From positions 60,961,433 to 61,025,432 of the forward strand of contig QVOM02000126.1 in the NCBI GenBank assembly GCA_003586115.2: DNA of 64,000 bases, read 5' to 3'. Below the pieces are notes generated by a model. The model did not search any database. It worked only from the letters and a program-made list of their open reading frames with translations, and was not told where the DNA came from. The position numbers and the translations under genes are program-made. Source of the stretch: Salvator merianae. Its lineage: Eukaryota > Chordata > Lepidosauria > Squamata > Teiidae. This document shows positions 46,411 to 59,654 of this stretch, one piece after another (position 1 is the stretch's first letter; the number at the start of each line of letters is the position of its first letter).

Positions 46411-46925
46411 CATTGTCGCACATCCATGGGTTGTACCCAGGTTAGACTACTGCAATTCTTTCTATGCAATACTGTACCAAAAGGTAGTTTAGAACAGCAG
46501 ATGGTATACAATCTGGACATTAGGATTCAGGTTGGAAATGGGCAGTCAACGTATTTCATACCTATTGATTCAATTTAAACAGATGTCTAGAGATGCATTA
46601 GTAGCCCTAATCACTAGCCCTCTGGTGGCAGGCACCAAAGACAGAGTTAAAATTGTATTGATTGTTGGCTTTCTATTCATGAAACTTCCTTTCTGGGGAA
46701 GTTCCACAAACTTCTTTCTCGTTCTCCTTTTCATTCTGGCTTGAAGTCTTATATTTTTTTGAGATTTTCTGCGACTGTTTTATGCTTATATATGTATATA
46801 TGCATATGTATGTATGAGGTATATATCTGATACTGTTTTAATTGCATACTTGTTTTAAAAAAGCCATGCTGGAAAAAAAATGTTTAAACATGGTATGGAA
46901 ATGATTCAAATAAAAATAAATAGAA
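46410..46925 (+). pseudogene. L2/CR1-type LINE 3' fragment
   Basis: The frame includes VVPRLDYCNSFYAILYQKVV near 46428-46490, matching the conserved SRLDYCNSLY motif near the C-terminus of L2/CR1 reverse transcriptases. A degraded 3' region follows and ends in an AAATAAA-rich tail near 46905-46922. The upstream part (46130-46410) matches another repeat in this window and may be a separate element. Confidence 0.6.
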
Positions 46926-47501
46926 GCACATATTGCTCTATTTGCCATCACGGCTACATATGCCTATGACTAAGCTGTATTTGTATATGTAATGTAATCA
47001 ACTGTAGGTTTCAGTTATTATAAATAACTCTTATCTTCATTTCACAATGCAGAAAAAAACACACATATTGTGCATTCTTGGACTTCCAAAACTTTCTGTT
47101 GTTTAATGACTCACAAAGCTTTAAAATATATGTGCCTTTTTGTACTGGGAGCTTGGGGAGATTTTTTTTTTCTGACTATGACAACTCATTTCCAAACAGA
47201 ATATCTTTTCTGGATGTTACTTGCTTCATTTTGATGAGAAATCATACCAAAGCAGGAAGGAGAGCAACAGATGTCAAAGGAAACTGAAAACTCAAAAGGA
47301 TAAGAACATTCTATCTACCTATCTAGCCTGTCATCCACAGATTCCACAATGACAATTTATAACAAAGGAAGATTATTGTTTAAAATCTGTATTTGTTTCC
47401 TAACCTGTAGCAAACAGTCTTGGGGCAGGTTATAAAATAAAATTGAATAAAATAAAATATGCCCTCTATGCTTTTACTCTATGGAGATTTATGAACTATT
47501 G

Positions 47502-47558
47502 GAAGGAAGGAAGGAAGGAAGGAAGGAAGGAAGGAAGGAAGGAAGGAAGGAAGGAAGG
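47502..47558 (+). repeat. (GAAG)n microsatellite
   Basis: About 14 GGAA-type units, ending at the start of a type E-like element. Confidence 0.98.
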
Positions 47559-48242
47559 CTGTTTCTGCATTTACCAGTGCTGACCCAGATAAGAGTGATA
47601 CTGTTCTAGTCTGGGATGCAATGGCCCTTTCTGCACTTGGCCTTATTCCAGATTATATCTCAGAATAGGGACCTGCCATCTGCATGCTAGTGCAGACTAT
47701 GGTAGGCCTTGGACAAGACCTTTCATAGTTTGCACTAGCAGGTGGATAGCAGGTCCCTATTCTGAGATAAAATCAACAAAAAGGCCAAGTGCAGAAAGGG
47801 CCAATCTGTCCCAAGCTGGTCTGGATTGTTCCTAGCATGGAACAAGGCTGTCATCTCCTCATTGAGGTGGCCTGTTCTGTGTTAGCCCCCATGCTTACTC
47901 TGAAGCTTGTGCTGGTTCCAAAGCTTGTGCCAGCTTTGGAGATAGCCTGGAGTGCCTCCAAATGCTCCCAAAGTCCATTTCAGCTGCATGCCTGGTTGTG
48001 CCAATGAAGCAGGTTTTCTGCGGCATACCAGACCACAAAAACATGCCATCTGCATGTCTCTGTGGTCTGGTTTATCACCCTCTGATACATTGGTAGACCA
48101 AGAAAAAGAGGTCTACCAGTAGTCTGGACCAGGAGTCCATTTATGGTGCCCTAGCCTAGTCTGAACTCTGTTCTGTGAAGATGGCGTGTACTAGGAGGGG
48201 GTGGAACCTCCCTTAAAATACACCAGCATGCAGAAGGGAAGC
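47556..48242. mobile_element. type E-like element interrupted by type B
   Basis: Starts after a GAAG microsatellite with CTGTTTCTGCATTTACCAG and ends near CAGCATGCAGAAGGG. The interior has TAGTCTGGGATGCAAT, then after the type B insertion CTGGTCTGGATTGTTCC. Boundaries approximate. Confidence 0.5.
47633..47802. mobile_element. type B palindromic element nested in a type E element
   Basis: Perfect 20-base terminal inverted repeats beginning GGCCCTTTCTGCACTTGG, flanked by AAT on both sides (47630-47632 and 47803-47805). Removing it and one AAT restores a continuous sequence resembling type E, so insertion is clear. Confidence 0.8.
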
Positions 48243-51200
48243 TTATAGATCCCTTCTTATTCCACACTAATGGCAAATATGAAAAAGGCCAAAGAAACAC
48301 TTGCAGCACCCTTGGAGGCAAGTGTATGTCTGTGTATGTCTGTGGGAAGTCAAACTTTGCAGAGTAAACTGCATTTAGAAGTTTGGAGAATTACAGGAAC
48401 TGATAAAATGATGAACCATACATTCTTCATAACTATTTCACTAAAAACAGTAGTTTGTAAAGATGCTTCTGTGTGGCTGGAACATGCCCGCATTGAACTG
48501 GGATAATTCTGTAAGTTATGGTACAAAGCAACCATCTAACAAACATTAATTTAGGCTGCAACTCCATCTGTTCCTGGGAATATATTTGCCTGGCACCATT
48601 ACGGCGATACCAGTGAGCCACGAGGGTGCAGGGATTGCATGTCCCTCCTTCCTCATGGCATATTGGGTGTCCAGGACCAGAGTCATGTCCACACAGATCC
48701 ACACTCATCCAGTTGCCATGCACTTTAAGTGTTCTTTGGAGTGCTTGAATGGTAAATCAGAGGTAAACACTCTACCAGCACTTACTCCCACTGTCAGTGG
48801 CTCTACTGCCGCTGTGTTGTCAACCTGTATAGTTTTCCAGAGTTTCCTGGCTGCATTATCAGTGGCAGGCATTAAAGCAGCATACTGCTGCTTCAAGAAA
48901 AACAGGTAAGTGGAGATGCAGTCCCATTCCTATAGCTGAACACAGGTAAATACAGAAACTTCCTACATTGGATCTGTGGCTTGTTGACTAGAAGGGAGGT
49001 TATTATTATTTTTTTCTGATCACTCTCTGCCCACTCTCCTCCCAAGCCATCACTTATCTCTACCTGGTTGCTCTGTAGTAGTCAGGAAGTTCATGAAATC
49101 ACATTTTTGCCACCAATTTTTGAAGGTATGTCTTAGAGTTTCCAAAGGCTAAATCAGAATGCTGGAAACTGTTTGTGTGTACATTTGGACTAATAATGGG
49201 CAACAGATTTTGCATCCTGTATGATTTGCTGTTATTTGTTCATTCCTCCACCACCATGGGAAGTAAGCATGAGTGGTCTTCTTATCTTAGTAATGGGTCC
49301 TCACTTCTTGTGCCTGTTTTGACTGATCTAAGTGGGAGTGTCATACAAACCATAGAAATATTTCTAGTTCATTAAATAATATATCAGTTTTAGGGAGATG
49401 CACCTGACTTGTTTAGAATCTACCTATTTGAAATGTTCAACAAATTACCCCTTTCTACAAGATGAGTCTCTTTCTAGGCTAGTGGCTGTAATTCATCTGT
49501 ACCTAATTGCCCATAGATTGGGTTAAAATGTATTACAAGATCTTATTCTGTCTTCCTTTTCCGCACCCCCTGTAGGCATCCTGGGCAAAATGCCTTCTCC
49601 ATCAACTTTTCATGGATTCCTTTTCTCATTGTGTTGAGAAGACGACCTATTATGCACAATTTTGATTGAAAAGCTGCAGGCAGCTAAGATTGCATTGTTG
49701 CTCTCTTTTCCTCATGTAATGGGATCCTTTATTAAATCTTTCCTCTATAATTTTGTTGTGGCATAATACTCCCAATTTGTAATAAGTATGAATTGCCAGC
49801 TGCCCTCAAGGACCCTCATGAAAATTACATATTTTATAGAATATGAATGGGATTCCCCACCACCACCAATCCTCCCTCTAGCAGGCATATTTTCTGCCCT
49901 TGCTACCCACTTCCATCTGTGTCTCTTTGAATTTTACCTCCCCTCATCCTAGACATGTCCACAATCTTCATCTAAATATTATAAATAATAATACATAATT
50001 TAGGCTTGAATAACAAAGTAAGATGGGAAAAAAAAAATCAGTGTCAGCTGCTTTTTGTAAAGCACTCAGGACTGTGCTTTTATGGTGTTTGTGTAATGTC
50101 TACACTGATCTATGGAGCCTCATCTTGATGTAAGGTGTAGTAAATGCCTGAGGATGGGCACCTCTGTGGAACCACTGTCCTCCTACGACACCTTCCATGT
50201 GTCCACTGGCAGGGCTGGAGAGTTGCCTAAGGAGGCAGCTGAGGAACTTGCCAGCAGAGTGCAATTTAACCCCCTCACCTCCAGGCCCCTCAGACCGGCA
50301 TTGCACATTCTATTGGGTGTCTAATGTCACCAAAAATGGAGACACAGTGCTCCAGATGACTTCCAGTAGGTAGAGTCGTGTCCATAGGAACCATTCATCC
50401 CAATAAAAGTACAGTACATTTTTGCTCTGATTCATACTTTTCTCTTTTAAGCTGAGATACCAGTCCTACACAGAGCCAGGTCTTCCCAGTCTCTTGAAGA
50501 TATCAGTGACAGTTTTGCCGGTGTTAGCTCACGGGCTGTTTTATTGGACAAATAAGCAGCAGCTCTTTCAGGACTGTGTATGTGCCTCAATAGTAATGGA
50601 TCAAGTGATGGCACACACAGGGGAACTGGCATGGGAATAGGGAAAAGCGGAAGCTATAATTAGGATATCACCCTTCATCATCTCTTTCTTGAGTCTGCTG
50701 CCCACACCAATACTGAGGAGATCTTCAGCTCTGAGAAGAAAGATACTAGGCTTTTAATTCTAGATTATTTATGAATATGTTAAAAAGAACACTAATGTCA
50801 TTAAAGAACGTTTGGATTGTACACTCGTTACACCCTGCTTTGAGTGAGAAATGTTAATTTAGACTGACTCTCCACTTTCTGATCCTTAGTTAGCTAGTTG
50901 CTTATTTGCAAGAAAACATCTCTTTATATTCCATCCACACTAAGGGTATGAACAGACACACTTTAAGAGGTGCCCTCTGGGCAAATTTGACAGACCTTTG
51001 TCTTACCCTGTCTTGAAGTTTCAGAAAGATTGACTTTGAGATTCAGAATTTCATAGCTCTGAAGGCATCTCTTTCTTTAAGTTGGGTTGGGCAGGAAACT
51101 AAATAAACAAAGAGGTGGGGGGTTCCTGCTGAGTGGCCATTCAGTGGTGAGCATCCATAGTAGGCAAATATAGACTAGACTGTGGCAGAAAAAGAGGAAT

Positions 51201-51802
51201 GTTCTGAGTCATATGTTCAGACAACTATTTATAAGGTATTTTCTTGTTTGTCTGGAGATGGGATGCTTTTTTTCTTAAAGGAACAACTTTAAAAAGCCCT
51301 GTCTGATTGCATTTTTTTTGCCAAGAATTCTGAAATCCCCCATCTGAATTATTGTAATAATTCTTGGGTGGATATCATCCAGATCTGTTGATCTGGTAAC
51401 ATTTTGGAGAGATGATTTAGCTGTTTTTTTTAATTATGATTAATGGTAGCATTGAGATTTGGTCTAGGTAGGATCTTCACCACAGCAGATTCTGTGATGT
51501 ATGCTTCCCCCTTCCTATGGCAGTGTTAACACTGATGTGGAGGAATGTTCTCTGTAATTGAGGTTTCTGTGTGGCCACAATTTTGGACACAGTCGGCCAG
51601 TAGATCACTTTGAGGTTCAATGTGGGCAGCAGGGTGGGAGAGCAGAAGAAAGCATTGCTAGAGTGTTTTCTCCCATTCTGCTTCTGGCAGTGCTTTCTAC
51701 CCTTCTGTGGTGGGATGGGTATGGGATCATACAATCCTCATGCCCTTTAAGCCTTCCAGTGGGGTTATTTTGGTTCTCGGCAAATCATGCCCAAAATAGT
51801 GT
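48243..51802. other. intergenic, nothing recognised
   Basis: About 3.5 kb of unique-looking sequence. Frames at 48433 (minus) and 48586 (plus) of about 100 codons show no known features. Confidence 0.45.
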
Positions 51803-52159
51803 AAATTGTGCTTCACAACCTGATCAGGAGCAGCTATCCTATTCCCAGTAAAGTGCATTTGCAACCACTTTTGGGTGCAAATGCGTAGTGGCGCTATGCA
51901 CTGCAGCTGCACCTACATGATTGTGTGATCACACCTGTGCATGCCTGCATGATCCACAGTGCTGATGGTCACCATAGCAGAGGCCGGCCACTTCCTGTCT
52001 GCTGTTATGGCAAAGTTGGGAAGCAGTGTGAATGCTGGTATCCTGCTCATATTCTAGTCTAGGGCTCCGCAGTGCAGCCGGTGTCTGTGCTGTATGGTCC
52101 AGGCCACCTCAGAATGGGATACTTGTCCCATTCTAAGGTGGAAAGTTCAGAAACACCCT
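51803..52159. mobile_element. type A element, copy 10 (left end missing)
   Basis: Interior ATTGTGCTTCACAACCTGA, CATTTGCAACCACTTTTGGG and GAATGCTGGTATCCTGCTC; right end GGTGGAAAGTTCAGAAACACC. The left terminus is not recognisable. Confidence 0.65.
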
Positions 52160-55100
52160 GACTGTGTATGTGGCTACTAACTTAACCCACTACTCAGTGC
52201 TTATATACTGTATGAATCTCTATTTTGAATGCTGAAATGAAAGAGAGAAGAACACTACCAGTTCTTTATATATTGAATGGGGGAACCTTGTGAATGCTGC
52301 ATGGACCCTATGAAAATAGCTATGCATAATGCAAGAGGAGACAAGCTGGGAATTGAAATAGGATGCAGAGGATGTACTGGAGGATGCAATCATGTTGCTT
52401 GGGATAAGCTGGTTGTAGCTCTTCACATGTGGTTCTCTTACTATTGATATTGCCATTATCCTAGCCTGAAGCTTCTATGAGCTGTAGCACTCTTGATAAA
52501 TAGCCTGCATTGAATTGATTATTAAGAAACAGACCTGAGCACCTTGACTAATCACACAGAGGAAATCTACATGGAGGCTTGTCCTTGGCTTGCAACACGA
52601 CATGTATGGAGGCCCAGTGTGCCAAGTTACTTCATCAGATGAAAGCTGTGGCAGCTTTGGGGTATTAGAATGAAACAATGTGCTGAAAACGGTTTACCAA
52701 AGGAAATGTAACCATTGTGGTGGGATAAGCAAGACTGTTGCATTATGTCTACTTACCTTTATTCTGAGTTAGTGATACTGTTTGGAAATATTAAGGACCA
52801 AATCCTAAGGATTTGCATTTTGGCAAAATGCCAGATCTGTATTTTGGCAGTTTCTGAAGGTAGAAGTGCTGCATCCATCCCCAGCCACTCAAATATTGCA
52901 GCTGAGGAACTTTTGTTTCTTGGCTTGGATATTTTCAGTGGGGACTGCTTCTTGAACACAGGAAATACCCCTGGAAATCAGCCATTTTCTGTATTCCAGT
53001 TTGCTAATTCAAAAAAAATGAGAACAGATTAACTCCACAGCATTGGTGGTGGTGGCAGGGAAGAACTTGCAGAGTGCTTTTTTTTTTTTTTTTTTGCTTT
53101 TTCATAAAAGCACTACTAGCAGCTCTTAGAGTGGATTCTTTCCTCAATGAGCATGGACTTAAGGCGATTCTACACTCTTCAAGGATTTCCATGGTGCTGT
53201 AATTGTGCTGTGTGAATCCTGCAAAAGTTGAGGAAAAAAGGAACTACAAAGTGGTGTAGCAAAGTAAAACCATACTGGGATGCAGTGGAGCTTTATTTAG
53301 CTCTGTGAAAGCAATCAAACAGAAGTATGGTGTAAGAAAAGGAAAGATGATCTTCCCTGTTAAAAAACTGACATATTCTGGCTTCCAACATGGCTGCCAG
53401 AAGAATCCACTATTTATTTGCACTAGTGTTAACAGATTTTTTCTCCCACACTTCAGAGGAGAAATAAACATTTCTATTAAATTACCATTAATGGGGAGCA
53501 GGGTTTTGTTTACTTCCAAGGTGATCAAGATCAGTCTCTTTTTAATTCATTCTACAATATATTTGTTCAATGGTGGCTTCTGCAGTCTATAGCTTTCCTA
53601 GTTTCACCTTCCTTGAAATGTTCATGATGTCCTCTGCTGGGGTGTCGTGTAAGCACAGTCCATTTTCAAGTTGGAAGGGGAAAAAAAATTTCTTAAAGAA
53701 ACCAATTTGAAAAAAAAAATTTTTTTAAAAAGTAATGAGATAGTCTTCTCTAAAAGCAGCATAATCTCAGACTATGTACAGATGGCTGTAGAGGTTGCTC
53801 TGAGATGGACAGGGACTTTCACCTGGGTTTGTGTATTTACACATTCCCACACTCTGAATCTTGAAAGTCATGGTGTCAGAAGCCTGTTCCTTTGATTCAG
53901 CTTGTAGTGGCTTTTTAGCTACAGTGTGCCAAACTGAAGAGACTGCCTGCATCTGTACAGCATGACCAGCTGTCATGGAGGATTGGGTGGTGGTGGTGGC
54001 TGTACTGTGCAGGTCTTGGCATCCCCCAAACCAGTTTGGGAGGCAGCTATGTAAATGATCTCCCTAGATGGTGGAGGCATACAAAGAATGATCTCCCTCA
54101 AGAAGTCTTTACTCAAAGCATTAAAAGCCAGGAGAAGATATTGAGATATAATCCCACTTATGGTACTTTTCCAAATGCAGAAATGTGTCCAGCTCACACA
54201 GCTGCAAAATATAGAGAAAATATTTAACAAAAAGAAAAATAAGCATTGTTCTCTGCTAACTTACATCATGACATTAAATTCAACCCTGCATTCATATGTT
54301 CTACACATTCTAAATCTATCTACAAATGAAGTACAATAGCTTCATTTTAGTAGGTGGAGAGAAGAACATTGTTTTGAAATTGGTCCAAGAGGTTTCATCA
54401 TATCACTGCTGCAAAAGGACTACCTAACACTGGAAAATATGTACAAAATGAAACTGAAGAGCTTCTTTCTCATTCTGCACATTGATGTGGAACATGGAGC
54501 ACACTTCCAAATTAACTGATGTGAACCAGGAGAGGAGAAACAGTGGGGACCACAGAAGCAGCCATCTGCATAATGACTGCCAGTCCTGGCCAACTTCAGA
54601 GGCCTGGAACAAAGGTTCTCCAGCTTGCTAAGCTGGAGGCTGGGCAGGGAAGATTATTGTGGTGCACTGCAAACAGTCTGCTTCTGGATCTATTTCCACA
54701 GCTTGGTGAAATGGTGCTGGGCTTTGCATGCTGCTTGGGCTGTTCCAGCTGTCCACCTGGTGGACTGCTAGACTGGACCACAGCTAGGAACACATGGGAG
54801 TCCACTTTAAAGTGGTCTTCTGTTGGAACGTTCTTGTCCTATTTTCGCACCAAGAAGCACTCAAGGTTAAGGCCCATTAGGCCAGAGTGTTCCCTGGGAA
54901 GCACAACCTCCTAAGGACCACTGCTAAGCAGATTTCACGTTCCCTGTCAGATGCTGACACCATGCATAAGGACCATGCAAAAGCTGTGAGGTGTATTATT
55001 CTATCCAGATGATGTGTCTTCTTTCAGGAGGATATTGTTTCACTTGCCTTTTAATATTACTAGGCCCTCATTTATTTGTACCTGACATGAAATTGTGATC

Positions 55101-55351
55101 CCAAAGAGGGAAACTGTAGTTCATTGGTGGAATTGTCACACGTCTTTCTGGTGACTGCATTATTGTGTGCCTAGTCTCTGAAAATAGTTCATGTAAAATA
55201 AACATGTGGCCTTGTATCACAGGGTTTATAAAGGATCATTTCAAGTCAGTTGATTGCATGTCTACCTGGATGTTACATCTCCTTTATTCCACTGGATTCT
55301 TATGTGTTGTAGAGTATTTTGGCTCCTAAGTTGGTGCATTTGAGAATCATA
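52160..55351. other. intergenic, nothing recognised
   Basis: A T-run at 53075-53095 and A/T runs near 53680-53735 may mark old retroposon tails. The 123-codon frame at 54543 matches nothing I know. Confidence 0.45.
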
Positions 55352-55857
55352 GGGTCTTTCTGCACTTGCCTTTAATGTGGATCCCTTGTAGTCCTCTTCA
55401 GGACAGATCTGTGAGGCCTCCCCCTGCACTGGTATGCTTCATCTTCATTAGGTGAATCATGATGGTTAGGTGAATCATGCACTGGTAGATTTCAATATCG
55501 AGATCCATGAGTGGACCAGTGTGGCCTAGTCTGGAATGTGGAGAAGCACAGTAGGCATACAGCTGTTTTCCAGACTACAGGAATACTCATTTCCGTGGCG
55601 CACCAAAACATGCCACCAAAATGGATTCTCCAATGACTTTGAGGCTAGGAACTTTTGTTCCTAGTTCTTTGGAGCCCTTAGAGGTTGTCCCTGAAGCTCA
55701 TGTAAGCTTCAGGGCTGGTGCACGGTCTGATCTAGACCAGTGCTGTCATGCAGATGGCACTGTTCCAGACTACACCTTGCTGTGATCCGGCCCAGCAGGG
55801 TCTTGTTGGTCCAGACCCACAGGTCCAGATCATGTCACAGGAAGTGCAGAAAGGCCC
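55352..55857. mobile_element. type E DNA element, copy 2
   Basis: Left GGGTCTTTCTGCACTTGCC, right GGAAGTGCAGAAAGGCCC, flanked by ATA on both sides (55349-55351 and 55858-55860). The reference copy for type E, 506 bp, with GGAACTTTTGTTCCTAG and CTGAAGCTCATGTAAGC inside. Confidence 0.75.
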
Positions 55858-57797
55858 ATAGTCTGTACAGGGTCCCACAACTTATACATACCCAACACAG
55901 AATTAATCAGCTATAGAATTATCAAGAGCATACAGCAATAACATTCATTCCTTAAATGTAGGTGACATTGTGAATTTTAGCATGAAGTGATAGTGAAGCA
56001 CATGGCTAAATTCCACCATCTATCTTGATGAGGAACTCCTGCACTTGTGGACCTCAATGTATTTTAATGATGCTTTCTCTCATGGTCATTTTATCAAGAT
56101 TTTTTCATAGACAAATGATTAATGTCTACCACAATGTATTTATTTTCTTTCTCTTCACAGTGAGATATAGATCTAGAGGGAAACCCAGTATCTCACCTTT
56201 AAATACATGACACATGTAGAAAAAGTAAGCTTACCAGCCACTTGAGAGCATTTTAAGAGTCATTGGATTGAATTGCATTTTTTTTCCTTCAGATTCCACC
56301 ACCATATAATAAATTGCAATGGTATTGGAATGGTTCAGTCCCTAAACAGCTTATCTGCAATGGCTCTGCTCAAGTATTCAACATTCTTAGCATGCATCGT
56401 GTTGTAACACAAGCTGCCATGGAAAATATTCTTCTGTCATAAACAGAAAACTGAAGTGCTGTATCTGGACACTTTCTGCAGGGATTTGACGAAGATTAAG
56501 TAGAGAGCAATTCCAAGGAGATGATGAGCTGTAGAAGAGGCAATTAAATGTTTCACTGATTATGGTTAATGGAGCCAATTAGAGAGAGTATTTTGAAATC
56601 GAAATGTCCATGTCAGTGGGGAAGAGAAAAGTGAGAGGAGAAGGAATGAAAGAAGATAAATAAATGATGCATGGGGATCATCCATAAAATATGTCCACCT
56701 TTTAAAGATCTTTTGAAACCCTCTTTTTCTGCCAGGCTTCACCCTATTTTAGCCAGTACCCAGTGACTGCTATCGCTCCTCTTAGGAATCCCTTGATCTG
56801 CAGTGCTCTTTATGGGTTAGTCCATGGGTAAGAGAAAGTTAGATGGCTATATCCATGGCTTTCCTTTATGTTAGAATGACCACATGTACAATCTTATTAC
56901 ACTTATTTTGTTGCTCTAATCTTATATGGAACAGTCACTTTATGAGACAAGCAAAAAGTAAGAAGGCATCAAGAAGTGGCAGCTCAGATTTCTTCTTGCA
57001 CATTGCAAGAAGAACAGGAGAAATTGAAATAGATGTGATAAAGGACAAGAAATTTCACTAGTGACTTGAGTAATTATCAAGCTTCAAATACAGAGATCCA
57101 CATCAGCCTGACTGCAGGCAGCAGTTATCCCAGTACCTACCTCAAGTATGTGTGATAAAACTGTTTTTGAATATTGGCTGTATGATGCGGATGACCAAGC
57201 TATGGTACAAGAGAGATCTCATTCTACAAATAGCTTTGTTATATGAAGAAATTAATACAGCTGATTCATATGATATGGATCAAGATCAAAGACTGTGTGT
57301 AAATATTCCAGAAAGATATCTTGTGTTAGTATCTTGTAATTTGCCTTGGGGGCACCCCTAAACTTGTGTTTGAACACACACCTTTCCTGCTGCTAGGCAT
57401 GGCAAAATTGTTGACAGTTTGCCAGCATCACAGCTGGACTGACAAACAGCCATGATGGCATGTGGGGCTGCTGATATCTATTGGTCACTTAATTCATAGT
57501 AAAGATAGCACTGAATAGCCAGAACTATTTTCACTTGCTGGCATGATTTTGTTTATCAGGTGAGGTTGTAAGTCATTACTATATTTCACTGGCAACTTCT
57601 GGGAGCTCTCAAAGTGTGGGGGGAAAAAAACCCAAAGGCAAGGGGATGGGAGTTCTTGGAAGTTGGTAGCAAACTAATTCTGTTGGCCATCACTGGACAT
57701 TCTGGCAAGCTAAACCATGCTGGGGCAGCCCCAGGCTTTGAGATGCAGGATGTAGTGGAGTCTTGCTCACTTTGCCATAATGGGCCAGCCACCCCAG
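55858..57797. other. intergenic, nothing recognised
   Basis: Unique-looking sequence, no gene or repeat identified. Confidence 0.45.
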
Positions 57798-57988
57798 GTG
57801 TAAGAGTATTGGATTAGAAATCCTTACTAAACCATAGAAGCTTACTGGGTGACCTTGGACCTTGGATCATCCTCTGTCAGCTGAGCTCACAGGTTTGTCA
57901 GGGGGATAACAGTGAGGCCGGGAGAATAATGCTTGTTGCTTTGAGCTCTTCAGAAGGAAGTTGTGATATAAATACAAAATTAAATCAA
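57798..57988 (+). mobile_element. tRNA-derived SINE, body and tail
   Basis: Contains GAAGCTTACTGGGTGACCTTG, then GTCAGCTGAGCTCACAGG, GAGAATAATG, TTGCTTTGAGC and TGATATAAATA before an A-rich tail. This order is the body of a common squamate SINE. The head (57798-57835) is diverged. Confidence 0.7.
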
Positions 57989-58255
57989 ACAAGCAAGTAA
58001 ATGAAGTGTTGGTCCAGATGCTGCAAATTGACTAGGGTGCTGATTGGAGATGCTTACTTTATGCTTGTGATGCGTTTGCTCAAAAAGTTAGACTGCTGGC
58101 CATTTTGTAATTGTGGCAGGATCCAGATATGAGCTGCAGACAGCACTCTAAGAAGAGAGATGTGGATGACACTCTAATCAAAGAGCTTAAAGTAAGTTGC
58201 AGAAGCAGCAGTAGTGGAGGAGCAGAAGTAAGTGCTAAAATAATGCTTACACCCA

Positions 58256-59069
58256 GGCTGAGTTCAGACTAGTGATTTTTAAATCGCCTGCATAAAAGGA
58301 GCGAATAATTCCTAGGCACACAGGAAAAAAGTCTTACACACACACTTACCGATGAGGCAAACAAACAGCCTGCAAAGGGAGTTGCTCACTGATTGGCCAC
58401 TCCCTGCCTCTTTGCTGAAGAGATTTCCCAAAACATTAACTCTTTAACTGCCAGGTTTCTGTTTCCCTTTTCTCCAGTTCAACTCTCCCTTATTCTCTCT
58501 TTTCCCCTTATTCTCAATTCAACAATGCCTTGGGGAATTGAAACAGAGGGCAGAGAGGGAGACGTTTCCTTTGGAAAGGGAAAAACCCTGGCAGTTAAGT
58601 ACTTGAATGGAAACTGTTTGAAGCTTTTAACTAAGAGCAGAGGGAGAGATTTGCCAGCACAGGGAGAAAAGGGCAGGGAGAGATTTGCCGGCATGGGGAA
58701 CCTTTTCAACCCCCTTGCCTTCTGTTAAAAAGGCACGCTGGACTTTAGTAGCAAGGGGCTTTCTCCCACACCTCACTACTGATGTCTATTTTAATCTACA
58801 GAAGGCAGGGAGTTTGAAAAGTTTCCCCATGCTGGCAAGAGCTCGCTTGCCCCCTCCTTTCTTGTACTATTATTCCACAGATTTCTGCAAGGTTCTGATT
58901 GGTTGAGGTGCTCCCCAAGATGACCCGAAAGCACAGAAAAGCCAAATATGGAAGAGCTGACCCAGGCAGCCTTGAAGAGACACAGAGGCGGTTTTCTCAG
59001 AGAGCTTTATGAACGCTGCAGCTTCCGTGCGACCGGAAGCTGACCAAAATAGTCTGTCTGATCACACCC
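58256..59069. mobile_element. large GGCTG-type palindromic element (814 bp)
   Basis: Left GGCTGAGTTCAGACTAG; right TCTGTCTGATCACACCC. Two long internal inverted pairs: TTTAACTGCCAGGTTTC (58443) against AACCCTGGCAGTTAAG (58585), and GGCATGGGGAACCTTTTCAA (58691) against AGTTTCCCCATGCTGG (58819). No protein recognised in the overlapping frames. Confidence 0.6.
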
Positions 59070-59399
59070 CCACTCTCTCTTTGTAGGACTCTAATAAGTG
59101 CTTAGGATGGGACGTGCAGGGTTGAGTGCACTCCATAATTTTCAGTGAACACACTGTAGTAAGTGTGTGCAGAGTCATACAGATGTGTGTGCATGTGATG
59201 TCTTTGCTGAAAGAGTTGGACTGCTGGCTATTTTGTAACTAGTGCAGAATGTGAACAAGGGCTATTGGGTAGCTGTCTATGAAGACAGCCTATTGCCGCT
59301 TCCAGCTACAAAAAACGTTGCAGCTAGGGAACTTTTTCCCACTGACGATTCTGGTTGGGACAATTTCTGTGAAGACAGAAAATGGCTCCACAGATAGAA

Positions 59400-59560
59400 G
59401 AAGTGACATGGAGAGAAAGAACCCTCCTTGTCTCCATTTTGGAGCAAGAAGACACCACAGAATGACCTGTCCTCTGTGACACCACCCTGCAAAGGAGGCA
59501 CCTCTGCCAGTGATCATGTTGGAAAAGAAGCTGCTGTTGTTACTGTGAGGCACCTTCTGC
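59400..59560. repeat. unclassified repeat, partner of 46130-46410
   Basis: Inverted relative to the 46130-46410 copy, with the same word order by eye. It lies just left of H6. The shared region is about 130 bp and diverged. Confidence 0.4.
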
Positions 59561-59654
59561 TGCTGAAAATGGACACAGGACATTAGTGAGTGCCTTCTTC
59601 GACTCACAGAGGTGCCTTGGAGATGCAACTGCCTTGAGACTTTATGGTGTAGAG

